The notes under the pieces are model-generated. The model worked only from the letters and a program-made list of their open reading frames with translations, ran no database searches and was not told where the DNA came from. A DNA stretch of 10,844 bases from positions 22,596 to 33,439 of the forward strand of contig DXLV01000009.1 in assembly GCA_019414545.1 (NCBI GenBank), in the 5' to 3' direction. The DNA comes from Collinsella sp. (GTDB lineage: Bacteria > Actinomycetota > Coriobacteriia > Coriobacteriales > Coriobacteriaceae). Each line of letters begins with the position of its first letter. The first letter of the stretch is position 1. The translations under genes and the position numbers were made by a program. Positions 1-6,806 of this stretch are shown piece by piece.

Positions 1-911
1 ATATAGAACGGGTTGACGATATCCATCGCGAGCATCTGGGGGTTGGAGTTATTGGCGAGCAGCCAAGCTCCTTGACCCAGATAGTTGAGGATAAGGGCCG
101 CCTTAACAAACGGCCAGGATGCATAGATGTTTGCCTTGCCCACGTGGCCCATATCCGAGTAGAGGGCCTCGGCGCCGGTCGTCGACAGAAAGACGAAGCC
201 GAGCACCATGATGCCCGAGTGGTTGATGGGCGAGAATAGGAACATGATGCCGCGGATGGGGTTGAGTGCGCGTAGGATGGACAGGTTGCCGAGCATGTTG
301 AACAGGCCGGCGCCCGCCAGGAACAGGAACCATAGCGTCATGAGCGGGCCGAACAGCTTGCCGATCGACGAAGTGCCGGCGCGCTGCATGGCAAACAGGC
401 CGCAGATAATGATGATGGTGATGATGATGACGTTGGTCTGGCCGTCACCCAAAAGCGCATGGCCCCACTCGATAGTGCGCAAGCCCTCGATGGCCGTGGT
501 AACCGTGACGGCGGGGGTGAGGATGCCGTCGGCGAGCAGCGCCGCGCCGCCGATCATGGCGGGAAGGATCAGCCACGGCGCCACTTTGCGCACCAAGCTA
601 AACAGTGCGAAGATGCCGCCCTCGTTGTGGTTATCGGCCTTCATGGCGATAACCACGTACTTGACCGTGGTCACGAGCGTCATGGTCCAGATGACGAGCG
701 AGAGTGCGCCCAAAATCATGTCCTCGCTGACGGTGCCGATGCCGCCGTTGTTGGCGACGATTGATTTCATGGTGTACATAGGGCTCGTGCCGATGTCGCC
801 GTATACGACGCCGAGCGTTACGAGCAGCATGCCAGCGGAGAGGGGGATGGCTCCGTGCCCGCCTTGCCCGCGCTGGTCTTGGAGGTTTGCCTCCAGTTTG
901 TTGTGTGCCAC
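1..911 (-). CDS. kup: Kup-family potassium uptake protein (N-terminal part, cut by window edge)
   Basis: Low-affinity K+ transporter of the KUP/HAK family, an integral membrane protein probably working by H+/K+ symport. The reverse strand reads open from the start to base 1, giving about 303 residues of a family that is usually 600-700. The family signature GVVYGDIGTSPMYT lies at residues 34-47, followed by ADNHNEGGIFAL, an ADGILTPA motif (an Asp where E. coli Kup has Glu116), and TTGAEALYSDMGH, which carries the conserved Glu. Several long hydrophobic segments are visible. The start chosen is GTG at 911, because AAGGGAG lies 5 nt upstream of it. An in-frame ATG at 929 has no ribosome binding site and would sit inside a small TAGACA/TGTCTA dyad. 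The C-terminal half, including the cytoplasmic domain, lies outside the window. Family assignment is secure; the exact start is likely but not proven. Confidence 0.93.
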   Translation of the reverse strand, partial: MAHNKLEANLQDQRGQGGHGAIPLSAGMLLVTLGVVYGDIGTSPMYTMKSIVANNGGIGTVSEDMILGALSLVIWTMTLVTTVKYVVIAMKADNHNEGGIFALFSLVRKVAPWLILPAMIGGAALLADGILTPAVTVTTAIEGLRTIEWGHALLGDGQTNVIIITIIIICGLFAMQRAGTSSIGKLFGPLMTLWFLFLAGAGLFNMLGNLSILRALNPIRGIMFLFSPINHSGIMVLGFVFLSTTGAEALYSDMGHVGKANIYASWPFVKAALILNYLGQGAWLLANNSNPQMLAMDIVNPFY

Positions 912-922
912 GAGGACTCCCT

Positions 923-944
923 TAGACATCCGGTTATCTGTCTA
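923..944. repeat. TAGACA/TGTCTA inverted repeat in the kup leader
   Basis: TAGACA at 923-928 and TGTCTA at 939-944 form a 6-bp inverted repeat with a 10-nt spacer. It lies just upstream of the kup ribosome binding site as read on the minus strand. A further direct copy of TAGACA occurs at 1006-1011, beside the larger palindrome. It could be an operator or a weak leader hairpin; function is inference only. Confidence 0.35.
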
Positions 945-1010
945 GGACAAAAAACTTTATGCCGTCTTTATACATACAAGAGCAGTTTGGCACATCGGGT
1001 TATTTTAGAC

Positions 1011-1034
1011 AATAATCCTCAGCTGGGGATTATT
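1011..1034. promoter_or_regulatory. 24-bp near-perfect palindrome upstream of kup
   Basis: AATAATCC at 1011-1018 and GGATTATT at 1027-1034 flank a CAGCTG core. The whole 24 bp is self-complementary except for one position pair (T1019/G1026). It sits in the 157-bp gap between the permease stop and the kup start, both on the minus strand. It could be a protein-binding operator for kup or the stem of a transcript end for the permease. There is no clean T-run after it on the minus strand, and the minus transcript would carry a C-A mismatch, so an operator is slightly favoured. No confident -35/-10 pair was found between it and kup. Confidence 0.45.
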
Positions 1035-1068
1035 TATCTACGCAGGTAGCATTTCAAAGCAGGGGCTT

Positions 1069-1980
1069 TTAAGCACGTGCTATCTGGGCGATGCCAGCCT
1101 TGGCGTTTGCGCGTTTGCCGGCGAGTTCGCAAAAGAGCGCGCCGCCGATGATAAGCGCGGCGCCCATCAGGCGGACCAGTGTTATGGCTTCACCCAAAAG
1201 GGCGGCCGAGAACACGACCGCCGAAAGCGGCTCGAGGTAGCCGACGACGGCGACGGTCTGGACGGGCAGCTTGGCGACGGCGCTAAAGTAGAGCAGGCAA
1301 CCAATGCCGGTGTTGACGACGCCGAGCATAGCGACGGCGCGCCAATCAATACTGGCGGCGACGCCGGCGGACAGGAATGAGGGAGCGCCCTGCGTGAAGA
1401 GCGTGAGGACCAGCGCGGTCCCAAAGGCGGCGCTCACTTGGAGTGCGGAGTTCTCGAGGCCCTCGATGTGCGGCGCACCCTTGCTGGCGATGACCATCAA
1501 TGCATAGCAGAAGGCCGAGGCGATTCCACAGACGATGCCCGCAATGGGCATATTGCCGCCTAGACCTTGCGCTGCAATGAGAAAAGCACCACAAGCAACG
1601 GCGACAAAGCCGGCGATTTTGCCGCCGGTCAGCTTTTCGCCAAAAATGAGCGGGGAGAGGGCCATAACGATGATGGGGCCACAGTAATACAACAGCGAGG
1701 AGATACCAACGCCGATCGTCTGATAGGCGCGGAACAGGAAAATCCAGCTGGCGCCCAGCGCGGCGCCCGAGACGATGAGCGCTGCGGCCTCGCGGGGGCG
1801 AGACGGAGCCTGCAGGTTATGGCGCTTGGTTATGAAGAGGATGGCGGCAAGGGTGAGAGCGCCCAAAAACGTGCGCAACAGTACGATATCGGAGCTCGGC
1901 AGCGCGATGGCAGCGGCGATGATGCCGTTGGAGCCAAACAATAGCAATGCTGCTAAGTACGTAAACAATCCGTTGTTCAT
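1069..1980 (-). CDS. EamA/DMT-family permease
   Basis: A 303-residue integral membrane protein of the drug/metabolite transporter superfamily (EamA type, 10 predicted TM helices). It is made of two homologous halves, roughly residues 5-137 and 148-285. Hydrophobic segments alternate with short loops; the first half ends in the GEKLTGGKIAGFVAVACGAF pattern and the second in the matching GEAITLVRLMGAALIIGGAL pattern, both typical of the end of an EamA domain. ATG at 1980 is supported by an AGAGGGG element about 10 nt upstream. Substrate cannot be told from sequence; family members export amino acids, metabolites or drugs. It is divergent from a LysR-type regulator with 118 bp between the starts, a common arrangement in which the regulator controls the permease. 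Confidence 0.9.
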   Translation of the reverse strand: MNNGLFTYLAALLLFGSNGIIAAAIALPSSDIVLLRTFLGALTLAAILFITKRHNLQAPSRPREAAALIVSGAALGASWIFLFRAYQTIGVGISSLLYYCGPIIVMALSPLIFGEKLTGGKIAGFVAVACGAFLIAAQGLGGNMPIAGIVCGIASAFCYALMVIASKGAPHIEGLENSALQVSAAFGTALVLTLFTQGAPSFLSAGVAASIDWRAVAMLGVVNTGIGCLLYFSAVAKLPVQTVAVVGYLEPLSAVVFSAALLGEAITLVRLMGAALIIGGALFCELAGKRANAKAGIAQIARA

Positions 1981-2009
1981 GTGCTGACATCCCCTCTATA
2001 TCCGAGCAT

Positions 2010-2026
2010 GTTCACTATGGGTGAAC
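2010..2026. promoter_or_regulatory. LysR-type operator (GTTCAC-N5-GTGAAC)
   Basis: GTTCAC at 2010-2015 and GTGAAC at 2021-2026 make a perfect 6-bp dyad with a 5-bp spacer. It includes T2012 and A2024, the T-N11-A spacing of LysR boxes. It lies between the divergent permease and LysR genes and reaches into the -35 position of the regulator promoter. This fits autorepression plus control of the permease, the usual LysR arrangement. The sequence is direct observation; the binding partner is inference. Confidence 0.6.
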
Positions 2027-2047
2027 TGGCTTTAGAAGAAAAGCGAA

Positions 2048-2053
2048 TATAAT
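2048..2053 (+). promoter_or_regulatory. -10 box of the lysR-type gene
   Basis: A perfect TATAAT lies 45 bp before the GTG start of the regulator. The -35 region (about 2025-2030, ACTGGC) is poor and overlaps the right half of the dyad at 2010-2026. This is consistent with a promoter dependent on or blocked by its own product. Confidence 0.5.
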
Positions 2054-2098
2054 GCATGGATAACATGATAAAAACTCATGTAAAGGTGGAGGGGTGCC

Positions 2099-2956
2099 GT
2101 GGAAACGAATATTCAAAAGATGCAGGTGCTGCTCGAGACCGTGCGGGCCGGCAGTTTTACGCGCGCCGCCGAGCGGCTGAGCTATTCGCAGTCGGGCGTG
2201 AGCCGCATGGTGGGCGACCTTGAGACCGATTGGGGTTTTAAGGTGCTCGACCGCAGCCGCGAGGGTGTGGTGCTTTCTGCCGATGGGCGGCAGATCATGC
2301 CGGCGGTTGAGGCGCTCTGCGAGGAGTTTGGCCGCCTGCAGCGACACGTGGACGAGATGCGTGGGCTCATGCGCGGCAAGATCTGCATTGGTACGTTTTC
2401 GAGTGTGGCGACCCATGTACTGCCGCCGGTGATTGCGCGCTTTCGCGCCGATCATCCGGATGTCGATTACGAGCTGCTGATGGGTGATTACTCCGAGATT
2501 GAGCAATGGGTGGCGGAAGGCCGCTGCGACCTGGGCTTTATTCCGCGCGAACCACGCGGCGCCGGCATGGCGTCGCGACCGTTGGTGCAAGACGAGTTGA
2601 TGGCCGTGGTGCCAGCGGACTCCTCGCTTGCCACGGCGGAGGTCGTTTCTCTTGCCGATTTAGCCAACGAGCAGTTTATTCTGCTAGAACGCGGCACTGA
2701 TGACGAGATTACGCCGCTATTCCGTCGGGCGGGGCTGGCGGTGCGCTCAAAACTGTCGACTTGGGATGACTATGCGATTATGGCTATGGTCGAGGATGGC
2801 CTGGGCGTGAGCATTCTTCCCGCGCTCATCTTGCGTCGCTGCCAGTTCGATGTTGCTGTGCGTCCGCTCGAAGGGCATCCCCATCGGCAGATCAACGCCA
2901 TATATCGAACGGCCGATGTTTCGCTTGCCGCCGCTCGTTTCCTCGAATACCTCTAA
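2099..2956 (+). CDS. LysR-family transcriptional regulator
   Basis: A 285-residue LysR-type regulator, slightly shorter than the usual 290-310. The N-terminal winged helix-turn-helix covers about residues 5-62 and shows the signature GSFTRAAERLSYSQSGVSRM, with DLETDWGFKVLDRS and VVLSADG following. A linker helix (about 65-88) leads to the periplasmic-binding-protein-like effector domain (about 90-285), with a conserved GRCDLGFI motif and GLGVSILP near the C-terminus. GTG at 2099 is chosen because a GGTGGAGGGG element ends 5 nt upstream. It is divergent from the EamA permease and probably controls it and itself through the dyad at 2010-2026. The co-inducer is unknown. Confidence 0.92.
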   Translation: METNIQKMQVLLETVRAGSFTRAAERLSYSQSGVSRMVGDLETDWGFKVLDRSREGVVLSADGRQIMPAVEALCEEFGRLQRHVDEMRGLMRGKICIGTFSSVATHVLPPVIARFRADHPDVDYELLMGDYSEIEQWVAEGRCDLGFIPREPRGAGMASRPLVQDELMAVVPADSSLATAEVVSLADLANEQFILLERGTDDEITPLFRRAGLAVRSKLSTWDDYAIMAMVEDGLGVSILPALILRRCQFDVAVRPLEGHPHRQINAIYRTADVSLAAARFLEYL

Positions 2957-3017
2957 ATGCGTGCACGTCGTTATCGCCTTGGGATAAATCTCGAGGTCTT
3001 GCTCATTTTATTTTTGA

Positions 3018-3098
3018 AATTGAACTTTTCGAAATAGCACGGCGCTATACTGCTGCCTAAATTGAACTCAGGTTCAATTCGTGTTGTATAAATTGAAC
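3018..3098 (+). promoter_or_regulatory. Promoter with repeated AATTGAAC operator boxes
   Basis: AATTGAAC occurs three times in direct orientation (3018-3025, 3060-3067, 3091-3098). The extended 10-mer AAATTGAACT is identical at all three sites. An inverted copy GTTCAATT at 3072-3079 makes an 8-bp dyad with a 4-bp spacer (3060-3079). The direct copies are 42 and 31 bp apart, close to four and three helical turns, so they would lie on one face of the DNA. A TATACT -10 box at 3046-3051 lies between the first and second copies; TTGAAC at 3021-3026, inside the first box, is a possible -35 with a long 19-bp spacer. The layout fits autoregulation by the XRE domain of the downstream gene (inference). 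Confidence 0.65.
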
Positions 3099-3119
3099 TT
3101 TGCCAGCAAGGAGGTTCTA

Positions 3120-4640
3120 GTGGCCCAAGAGACGTTTAGCGATCGTCTGCGACAGGCTATGTCCGATTGCGACGTTCGCCAGTCGGACGTGATCCGCGCA
3201 TCGGAGATGCTCGGCAAAAAACTCGGCAAGAGTCAGATGAGCCAATATGTGAGCGGCAAGACGATTCCGCGGCGCGATGTGGCTGAGCTGCTCGCCCGTA
3301 TTTTGGAGGTCGATGTTACCTGGCTGCTTGCCGGCGACGCCGATCAAGGCGAGGCATCATCACCCCGCAACGATTCCAAGCCCGAACCCCATCCCTCAGC
3401 TCAAATTGCAAGGAGCACCACCATGCGTACTTTTTCTAAATCCACCAAGCTCGATAACGTCCTGTATGACGTGCGCGGTCCCGTCGTCGACGAGGCCGCC
3501 CGTATGGAGGACGAGGGCGAGCGCATCCTCAAGCTCAATATCGGCAACCCGGCGCCCTTCGGTTTCCGCACGCCCGACGAGGTCATCAAGGACATGCGCC
3601 AGCAGCTGCCCGACTGCGAAGGCTATTCCAACTCGCGTGGCCTGTTCTCCGCGCGCAAGGCGATCATGCAGTATTCGCAGATCAAGGGCTTGCCCAACGT
3701 TCAGATGGAGCATATCTACACGGGCAACGGCGTGTCCGAGCTCATTCAGCTTTCGATGAACGCGCTGCTCGACAATGGCGACGAGATTCTGATCCCCAGC
3801 CCCGACTATCCGCTCTGGACGGCGTGCGCAACCCTTGCCGGCGGTCATCCCGTGCACTATCTGTGCGATGAGCAGGCGGATTGGTATCCCGACCTGGAGG
3901 ATATGGAGTCCAAGATCACGAGCGCGACCAAAGCCCTCGTCATCATCAACCCCAACAACCCCACGGGTTCCGTCTATCCGCGCGAGGTGCTCGAGGGCAT
4001 CGTCGAGGTTGCACGCAGGCATCAGCTGATGATCTTTGCTGATGAGATCTACGACCGCCTGTGCATGGACGGCTACGAGCACGTCTCGATTGCCTCGCTC
4101 GCTCCCGATCTGCCCTGCGTCACCTTTAGCGGTCTGTCCAAGTCGCACATGATCGCGGGCTATCGTATTGGCTGGATGGTGCTTTCGGGCAACCAGCGCT
4201 GCATGAGCGACTTCATCATGGGCATCAACATGCTCTCCAACATGCGCCTGTGCTCCAACGTGCCGGCTCAGTCGATCGTTCAGACGGCGCTCGGTGGCCA
4301 TCAGTCCGTCAACGACTACATCCGCCCCGGCGGCCGTGTCTACGAGCAGCGCAACTTTGTGTATGAGGCGCTCAACAAGATTGACGGCATCTCGGTGGTT
4401 AAGCCGCGTGCGGCGTTCTACATCTTCCCCAAGATGGATGTGAAGAAGTTCAACATTACCGATGACGAGCAGTTCGCCCTTGACCTGCTGCACGAGAAGA
4501 AGATTCTGATCACGCGCGGCGGCGGCTTCAACTGGGCTGAGCCCGACCACTTCCGTATCGTGTACCTGCCGCGCATGGAAGTGCTCAAAGAGTCCCTCGA
4601 AGATCTCGCCGACTTCTTCGATCATTACCGCCAGAGCTAG
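3120..4640 (+). CDS. alaA: XRE helix-turn-helix / AlaA-type alanine aminotransferase fusion
   Basis: A 506-residue protein with two parts. Residues about 7-72 form an XRE/Cro-type helix-turn-helix (RLRQAMSDCDVRQSDVIRAS, then GKSQMSQYVSGKTIPRRDV and a VDVTWLLAG end). A polar linker (about 73-101) follows. Residues 102-506 are a full-length class I PLP aminotransferase very like E. coli AlaA (405 residues), which converts glutamate plus pyruvate to alanine plus 2-oxoglutarate. Visible landmarks are KLNIGNPAPFGF, NPNNPTG from N277, FADEIYD with Asp308 and Tyr311, and the Schiff-base lysine Lys341 in SGLSKSHMIAGYRIGW. Start GTG 3120 has AAGGAGG 5 nt upstream; an in-frame GTG at 3081 is rejected because it lies within the operator boxes and has no ribosome binding site. 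A second complete translation start lies at 3423. The fused HTH suggests self-regulation, or regulation responding to PLP or substrate state. Confidence 0.93.
   Translation: MAQETFSDRLRQAMSDCDVRQSDVIRASEMLGKKLGKSQMSQYVSGKTIPRRDVAELLARILEVDVTWLLAGDADQGEASSPRNDSKPEPHPSAQIARSTTMRTFSKSTKLDNVLYDVRGPVVDEAARMEDEGERILKLNIGNPAPFGFRTPDEVIKDMRQQLPDCEGYSNSRGLFSARKAIMQYSQIKGLPNVQMEHIYTGNGVSELIQLSMNALLDNGDEILIPSPDYPLWTACATLAGGHPVHYLCDEQADWYPDLEDMESKITSATKALVIINPNNPTGSVYPREVLEGIVEVARRHQLMIFADEIYDRLCMDGYEHVSIASLAPDLPCVTFSGLSKSHMIAGYRIGWMVLSGNQRCMSDFIMGINMLSNMRLCSNVPAQSIVQTALGGHQSVNDYIRPGGRVYEQRNFVYEALNKIDGISVVKPRAAFYIFPKMDVKKFNITDDEQFALDLLHEKKILITRGGGFNWAEPDHFRIVYLPRMEVLKESLEDLADFFDHYRQS
3410..3425 (+). promoter_or_regulatory. 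Internal ribosome binding site and ATG for stand-alone AlaA
   Basis: AAGGAG at 3410-3415 is followed after 7 nt by ATG at 3423-3425. This ATG is in frame with the upstream HTH reading frame and begins MRTFSKSTKLDNVLYD, which aligns with the natural N-terminus of AlaA. The site is as good as the ribosome binding sites of other genes in the window. It suggests that free aminotransferase is made as well as the fusion, or that two once-separate genes lost an intervening stop codon. Confidence 0.7.
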
Positions 4641-4649
4641 TGGGATAGA

Positions 4650-4717
4650 AGTTCCGCACTATGAAAAGCTCCCTGCAGTTGTTTTGCTGCAGGGAGCTTT
4701 CTTGAATCGGCGGAACT
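4650..4717. terminator. Bidirectional hairpin terminator between alaA-like gene and def
   Basis: A perfect 14-bp stem (4665-4678 with 4687-4700, 8-nt loop) begins with AAA and ends with TTT, so either strand yields a short U-run at the stem end. On the minus strand the run is extended to four T. An outer 8-bp repeat (AGTTCCGC at 4650-4657, GCGGAACT at 4710-4717) encloses it; its right arm overlaps the def stop codon. It serves convergent genes from both sides. Confidence 0.85.
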
Positions 4718-5126
4718 AAATAACGATTCCGCAACAGTGGTCGATTTCGTGTTGGATGATCTCGGCGGTGTAGCCCGAGAAGTTTTTGATGCGGTGGACG
4801 AAATTCTCGTCCAAATACTCAACCTTAATGCGGCGATAGCGAGTACAGGGGCGCTCGCCGGAAAGCGAGAGACATCCTTCGCTCGTCTGATAGGAATTGA
4901 CCTGCTCAAGAATTTGAGGGTTGTACATCAGCAGCGCCCTGTTGCCGTCCTTTACGCAGATGATGCGTTTGCGCACGCCAATCATGTTGGCGGCAAGGCC
5001 CACGCACTCGTGCTCATGCTCATGGAGCGTATCCAGGAGGTCCTGCCCGGTCGCGGCATCGTCGGGTCCCGCGTCTTCGGAAGGCAGGCGCAAAAAGAAC
5101 TCGGATTTCATGATGGGCTTAATCAT
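4716..5126 (-). CDS. def: Short peptide deformylase-like protein
   Basis: A 136-residue protein of the polypeptide deformylase family, which removes the formyl group from the N-terminal methionine of new proteins using a metal held by one Cys and two His. The metal ligands are present: Cys85 in EGCLSL, and His126 and His130 with catalytic Glu127 in QHEIDH. Motif I, normally GxGLAAxQ, reads CVGLAANM at about residues 41-48, so the first Gly is Cys and the Gln that helps stabilise the transition state is Met. The protein ends soon after QHEIDH and lacks the long C-terminal helix of ordinary deformylases. Firmicutes carry similar short paralogues of about 136 residues beside a full-length Def. 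Start ATG 5126 has AGGAG 6 nt upstream. It may be an active minor enzyme, one with altered specificity, or a weak paralogue. Confidence 0.85.
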   Translation of the reverse strand: MIKPIMKSEFFLRLPSEDAGPDDAATGQDLLDTLHEHEHECVGLAANMIGVRKRIICVKDGNRALLMYNPQILEQVNSYQTSEGCLSLSGERPCTRYRRIKVEYLDENFVHRIKNFSGYTAEIIQHEIDHCCGIVI

Positions 5127-5330
5127 GGCGGGCTCCTCATGTCTCGTGCTTTCGTGGACTTTTAATAATAGCGCGGAAGGAAAGCTGCGCGTCAGCGTTA
5201 CAATCTTTCAACGTTGGACCATGTTGTCGGATCCGTCGCGTGCGGCGTCTGACGTAAGTCTAGGGCTCATGCTCGCCCTGGACTGTTCCTCTGGGGCGAT
5301 GCGACTGTCGTTCCAAGAGGAAGGAAATGC
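5127..5330. other. Divergent intergenic region between def and MFS gene
   Basis: This 204-bp gap must hold the promoters of def (minus) and the MFS gene (plus). An AT-rich patch at 5161-5170 gives a TATTAT hexamer on the minus strand that could be a -10, but no convincing -35 was found for either gene. A small hairpin (AGGGC 5262-5266 with GCCCT 5275-5279) lies in the MFS leader. No T-box, riboswitch core or small gene was recognised. Confidence 0.4.
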
Positions 5331-6746
5331 ATGGGGAGCAAATCTCAGCAACAAGTTCAAGCAACGCCATCGGCCACTTCGGCGTTTCTCGTCGTAATGT
5401 ATATTGCAGCCTTTGTCGCCGCGTTTAACGAGAACATCATTAACGTGGCACTGCACGATATCATGGCGGCCTTTTCGGTGAGTGCCACCACGGCGCAGTG
5501 GCTAGTTTCGGGATACATGATCGTGACGTCGATCTTTACGGCCATCATGGCCTTTCTGTCCGGTCGTTTCTCGACGCGCAAGCTGCTGTTTTTCGCATGC
5601 GGATGCATGGTCGCCGGAGAAGTTCTGTGCCTGGTCGCCCCGTCGTTTACCGTTTTGCTGCCAAGTCGTATTTTGCAGGCTGCGGGATCGGGCATCTTGT
5701 TTCCGCTCATGATGAATGTGGTGCTATCTTGTGCTCCGCGCGAGAAGCTCGGTCTGTATCTGAGCCTGGGCGGTGCCTGCATTACGCTAGGGCCGGCGTT
5801 TGGGCCCGTGATTAGTGGTCTTATGTGCACGTTGTTTGGCTGGAGGGCGGTGTTCGTAGTGCCGCTGGTGGGCGGTGTCGTGGTCGCCGCGGCGGCAGCA
5901 AAGCTCGTTCGGAATGTCGGAGAGCGCTCGAACACCACGCTTGATATTCTGTCGGTTGTTTTGCTCGCTGCCGGCATTACGGCGTTCGTGTATTCCGTAG
6001 GCGAGTTCTCGACCAATCTGATTTCCGGCATCGTGACGCTCTTCGCCGCCCTTGTGCTGCTCGGCTTGTTTGCGGCCCGTCAGCTCGAGCTCGAGCATCC
6101 GGTGCTTAACGTGCGTCCCATGGCGAGCGTTCGTTTTTGGCCTGCGTGCCTGCTTGTGGTGGTGTCGATGATGACAACGTTCTCGATGAGTGTTTTGTTG
6201 CCGCTCTATTTTGAGGGCGCATACGGCATGACCGCACTTGTTGCGGGTTTGCTCATTTTGCCGGCGATCGCCTGCAACGCCGTGACCTCGATTGTGGGCG
6301 GACGCGTGATGGATGCCCGTGGTGCGTGGCCGCTGCTGCCGGTCGGCTTTGCCCTGATCGCTGTGGGGCAGATTTCCATTTCGATGACGGCGGCAAGCAT
6401 GAACATCGGCGTTGTCGTGCTGCTGACCGTTGTGGTGTATGCCGGCGTCGGTTTGGTACTGAGCCCCTCGCAGACCGCCGGTTTGGAGACGCTTCCCGCC
6501 GCTGAGCATCCTCACGGAACGGCATTGCTTAACACGTGGAACATGATTGCCGCGTCGTTTGGTCCGTCGCTGTTTATCGGCCTGCTTTCGAGTTCTGCGG
6601 TGGCTGCTGGCGCCGCGGGCGTTGCGTCGGACGTTGCCCAGGCGATAGGATTTGCAGCCGCCGTGCGCGTGGCGGCCGTGATTGCCGTTGTCGGGTTCGC
6701 GGTGTCGCTGGTGTACGCTCGCCGCGAGTCGCACATGTCGCATTAA
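5331..6746 (+). CDS. MFS exporter, DHA2 (EmrB/QacA-like) type
   Basis: A 471-residue membrane protein of the major facilitator superfamily, close in length and layout to the 14-TM DHA2 drug:H+ antiporters. An ENIINVALHDI motif at about residues 34-44 corresponds to the DxTIVNVALP signature of DHA2 TM1. ATTAQWLVSGYMI is the expected TM2 start. FLSGRFSTRKLL matches the loop 2-3 motif A, RILQAAGSGILFPL the TM4 motif B, and GPAFGPVISGLM the antiporter motif C in TM5. These mark it as an exporter, possibly of drugs or toxic metabolites; the substrate is unknown. ATG 5331 is preceded by GAGGAAGG, 5-6 nt upstream. A MarR-like gene follows 152 bp downstream on the same strand, a pairing often seen for regulated efflux pumps. 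Confidence 0.9.
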   Translation: MGSKSQQQVQATPSATSAFLVVMYIAAFVAAFNENIINVALHDIMAAFSVSATTAQWLVSGYMIVTSIFTAIMAFLSGRFSTRKLLFFACGCMVAGEVLCLVAPSFTVLLPSRILQAAGSGILFPLMMNVVLSCAPREKLGLYLSLGGACITLGPAFGPVISGLMCTLFGWRAVFVVPLVGGVVVAAAAAKLVRNVGERSNTTLDILSVVLLAAGITAFVYSVGEFSTNLISGIVTLFAALVLLGLFAARQLELEHPVLNVRPMASVRFWPACLLVVVSMMTTFSMSVLLPLYFEGAYGMTALVAGLLILPAIACNAVTSIVGGRVMDARGAWPLLPVGFALIAVGQISISMTAASMNIGVVVLLTVVVYAGVGLVLSPSQTAGLETLPAAEHPHGTALLNTWNMIAASFGPSLFIGLLSSSAVAAGAAGVASDVAQAIGFAAAVRVAAVIAVVGFAVSLVYARRESHMSH

Positions 6747-6806
6747 TGTGTGCACATAGATTCTGCAGTTAGATTGGGTGACGACACCATAAACTAATGG
6801 ACGTTT

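Noticed and set aside
208..945. Plus-strand open frame of 245 codons at the left end
   Set aside because: The opposite strand encodes an unmistakable Kup protein; this frame reads as low-complexity Met/Ser/Pro-rich sequence.
3072..3082. GGTTCAATTCG resembling a tRNA T-loop
   Set aside because: It is one arm of the AATTGAAC dyad; no acceptor, D or anticodon stem can be drawn around it.
3081..3119. Upstream GTG start adding 13 residues to the XRE-AlaA fusion
   Set aside because: It lies in the operator boxes, has no ribosome binding site, and a strong AAGGAGG precedes GTG 3120.
3396..4625. Long open frame on the minus strand (409 codons) across the aminotransferase
   Set aside because: It is antisense to a strongly conserved AlaA sequence, has no recognisable domain, and is explained by high G+C codon bias.
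5205..5330. Possible T-box or riboswitch in the leader of the MFS gene
   Set aside because: No T-box GGTGG core or other known conserved core was found; only one 5-bp hairpin is visible.
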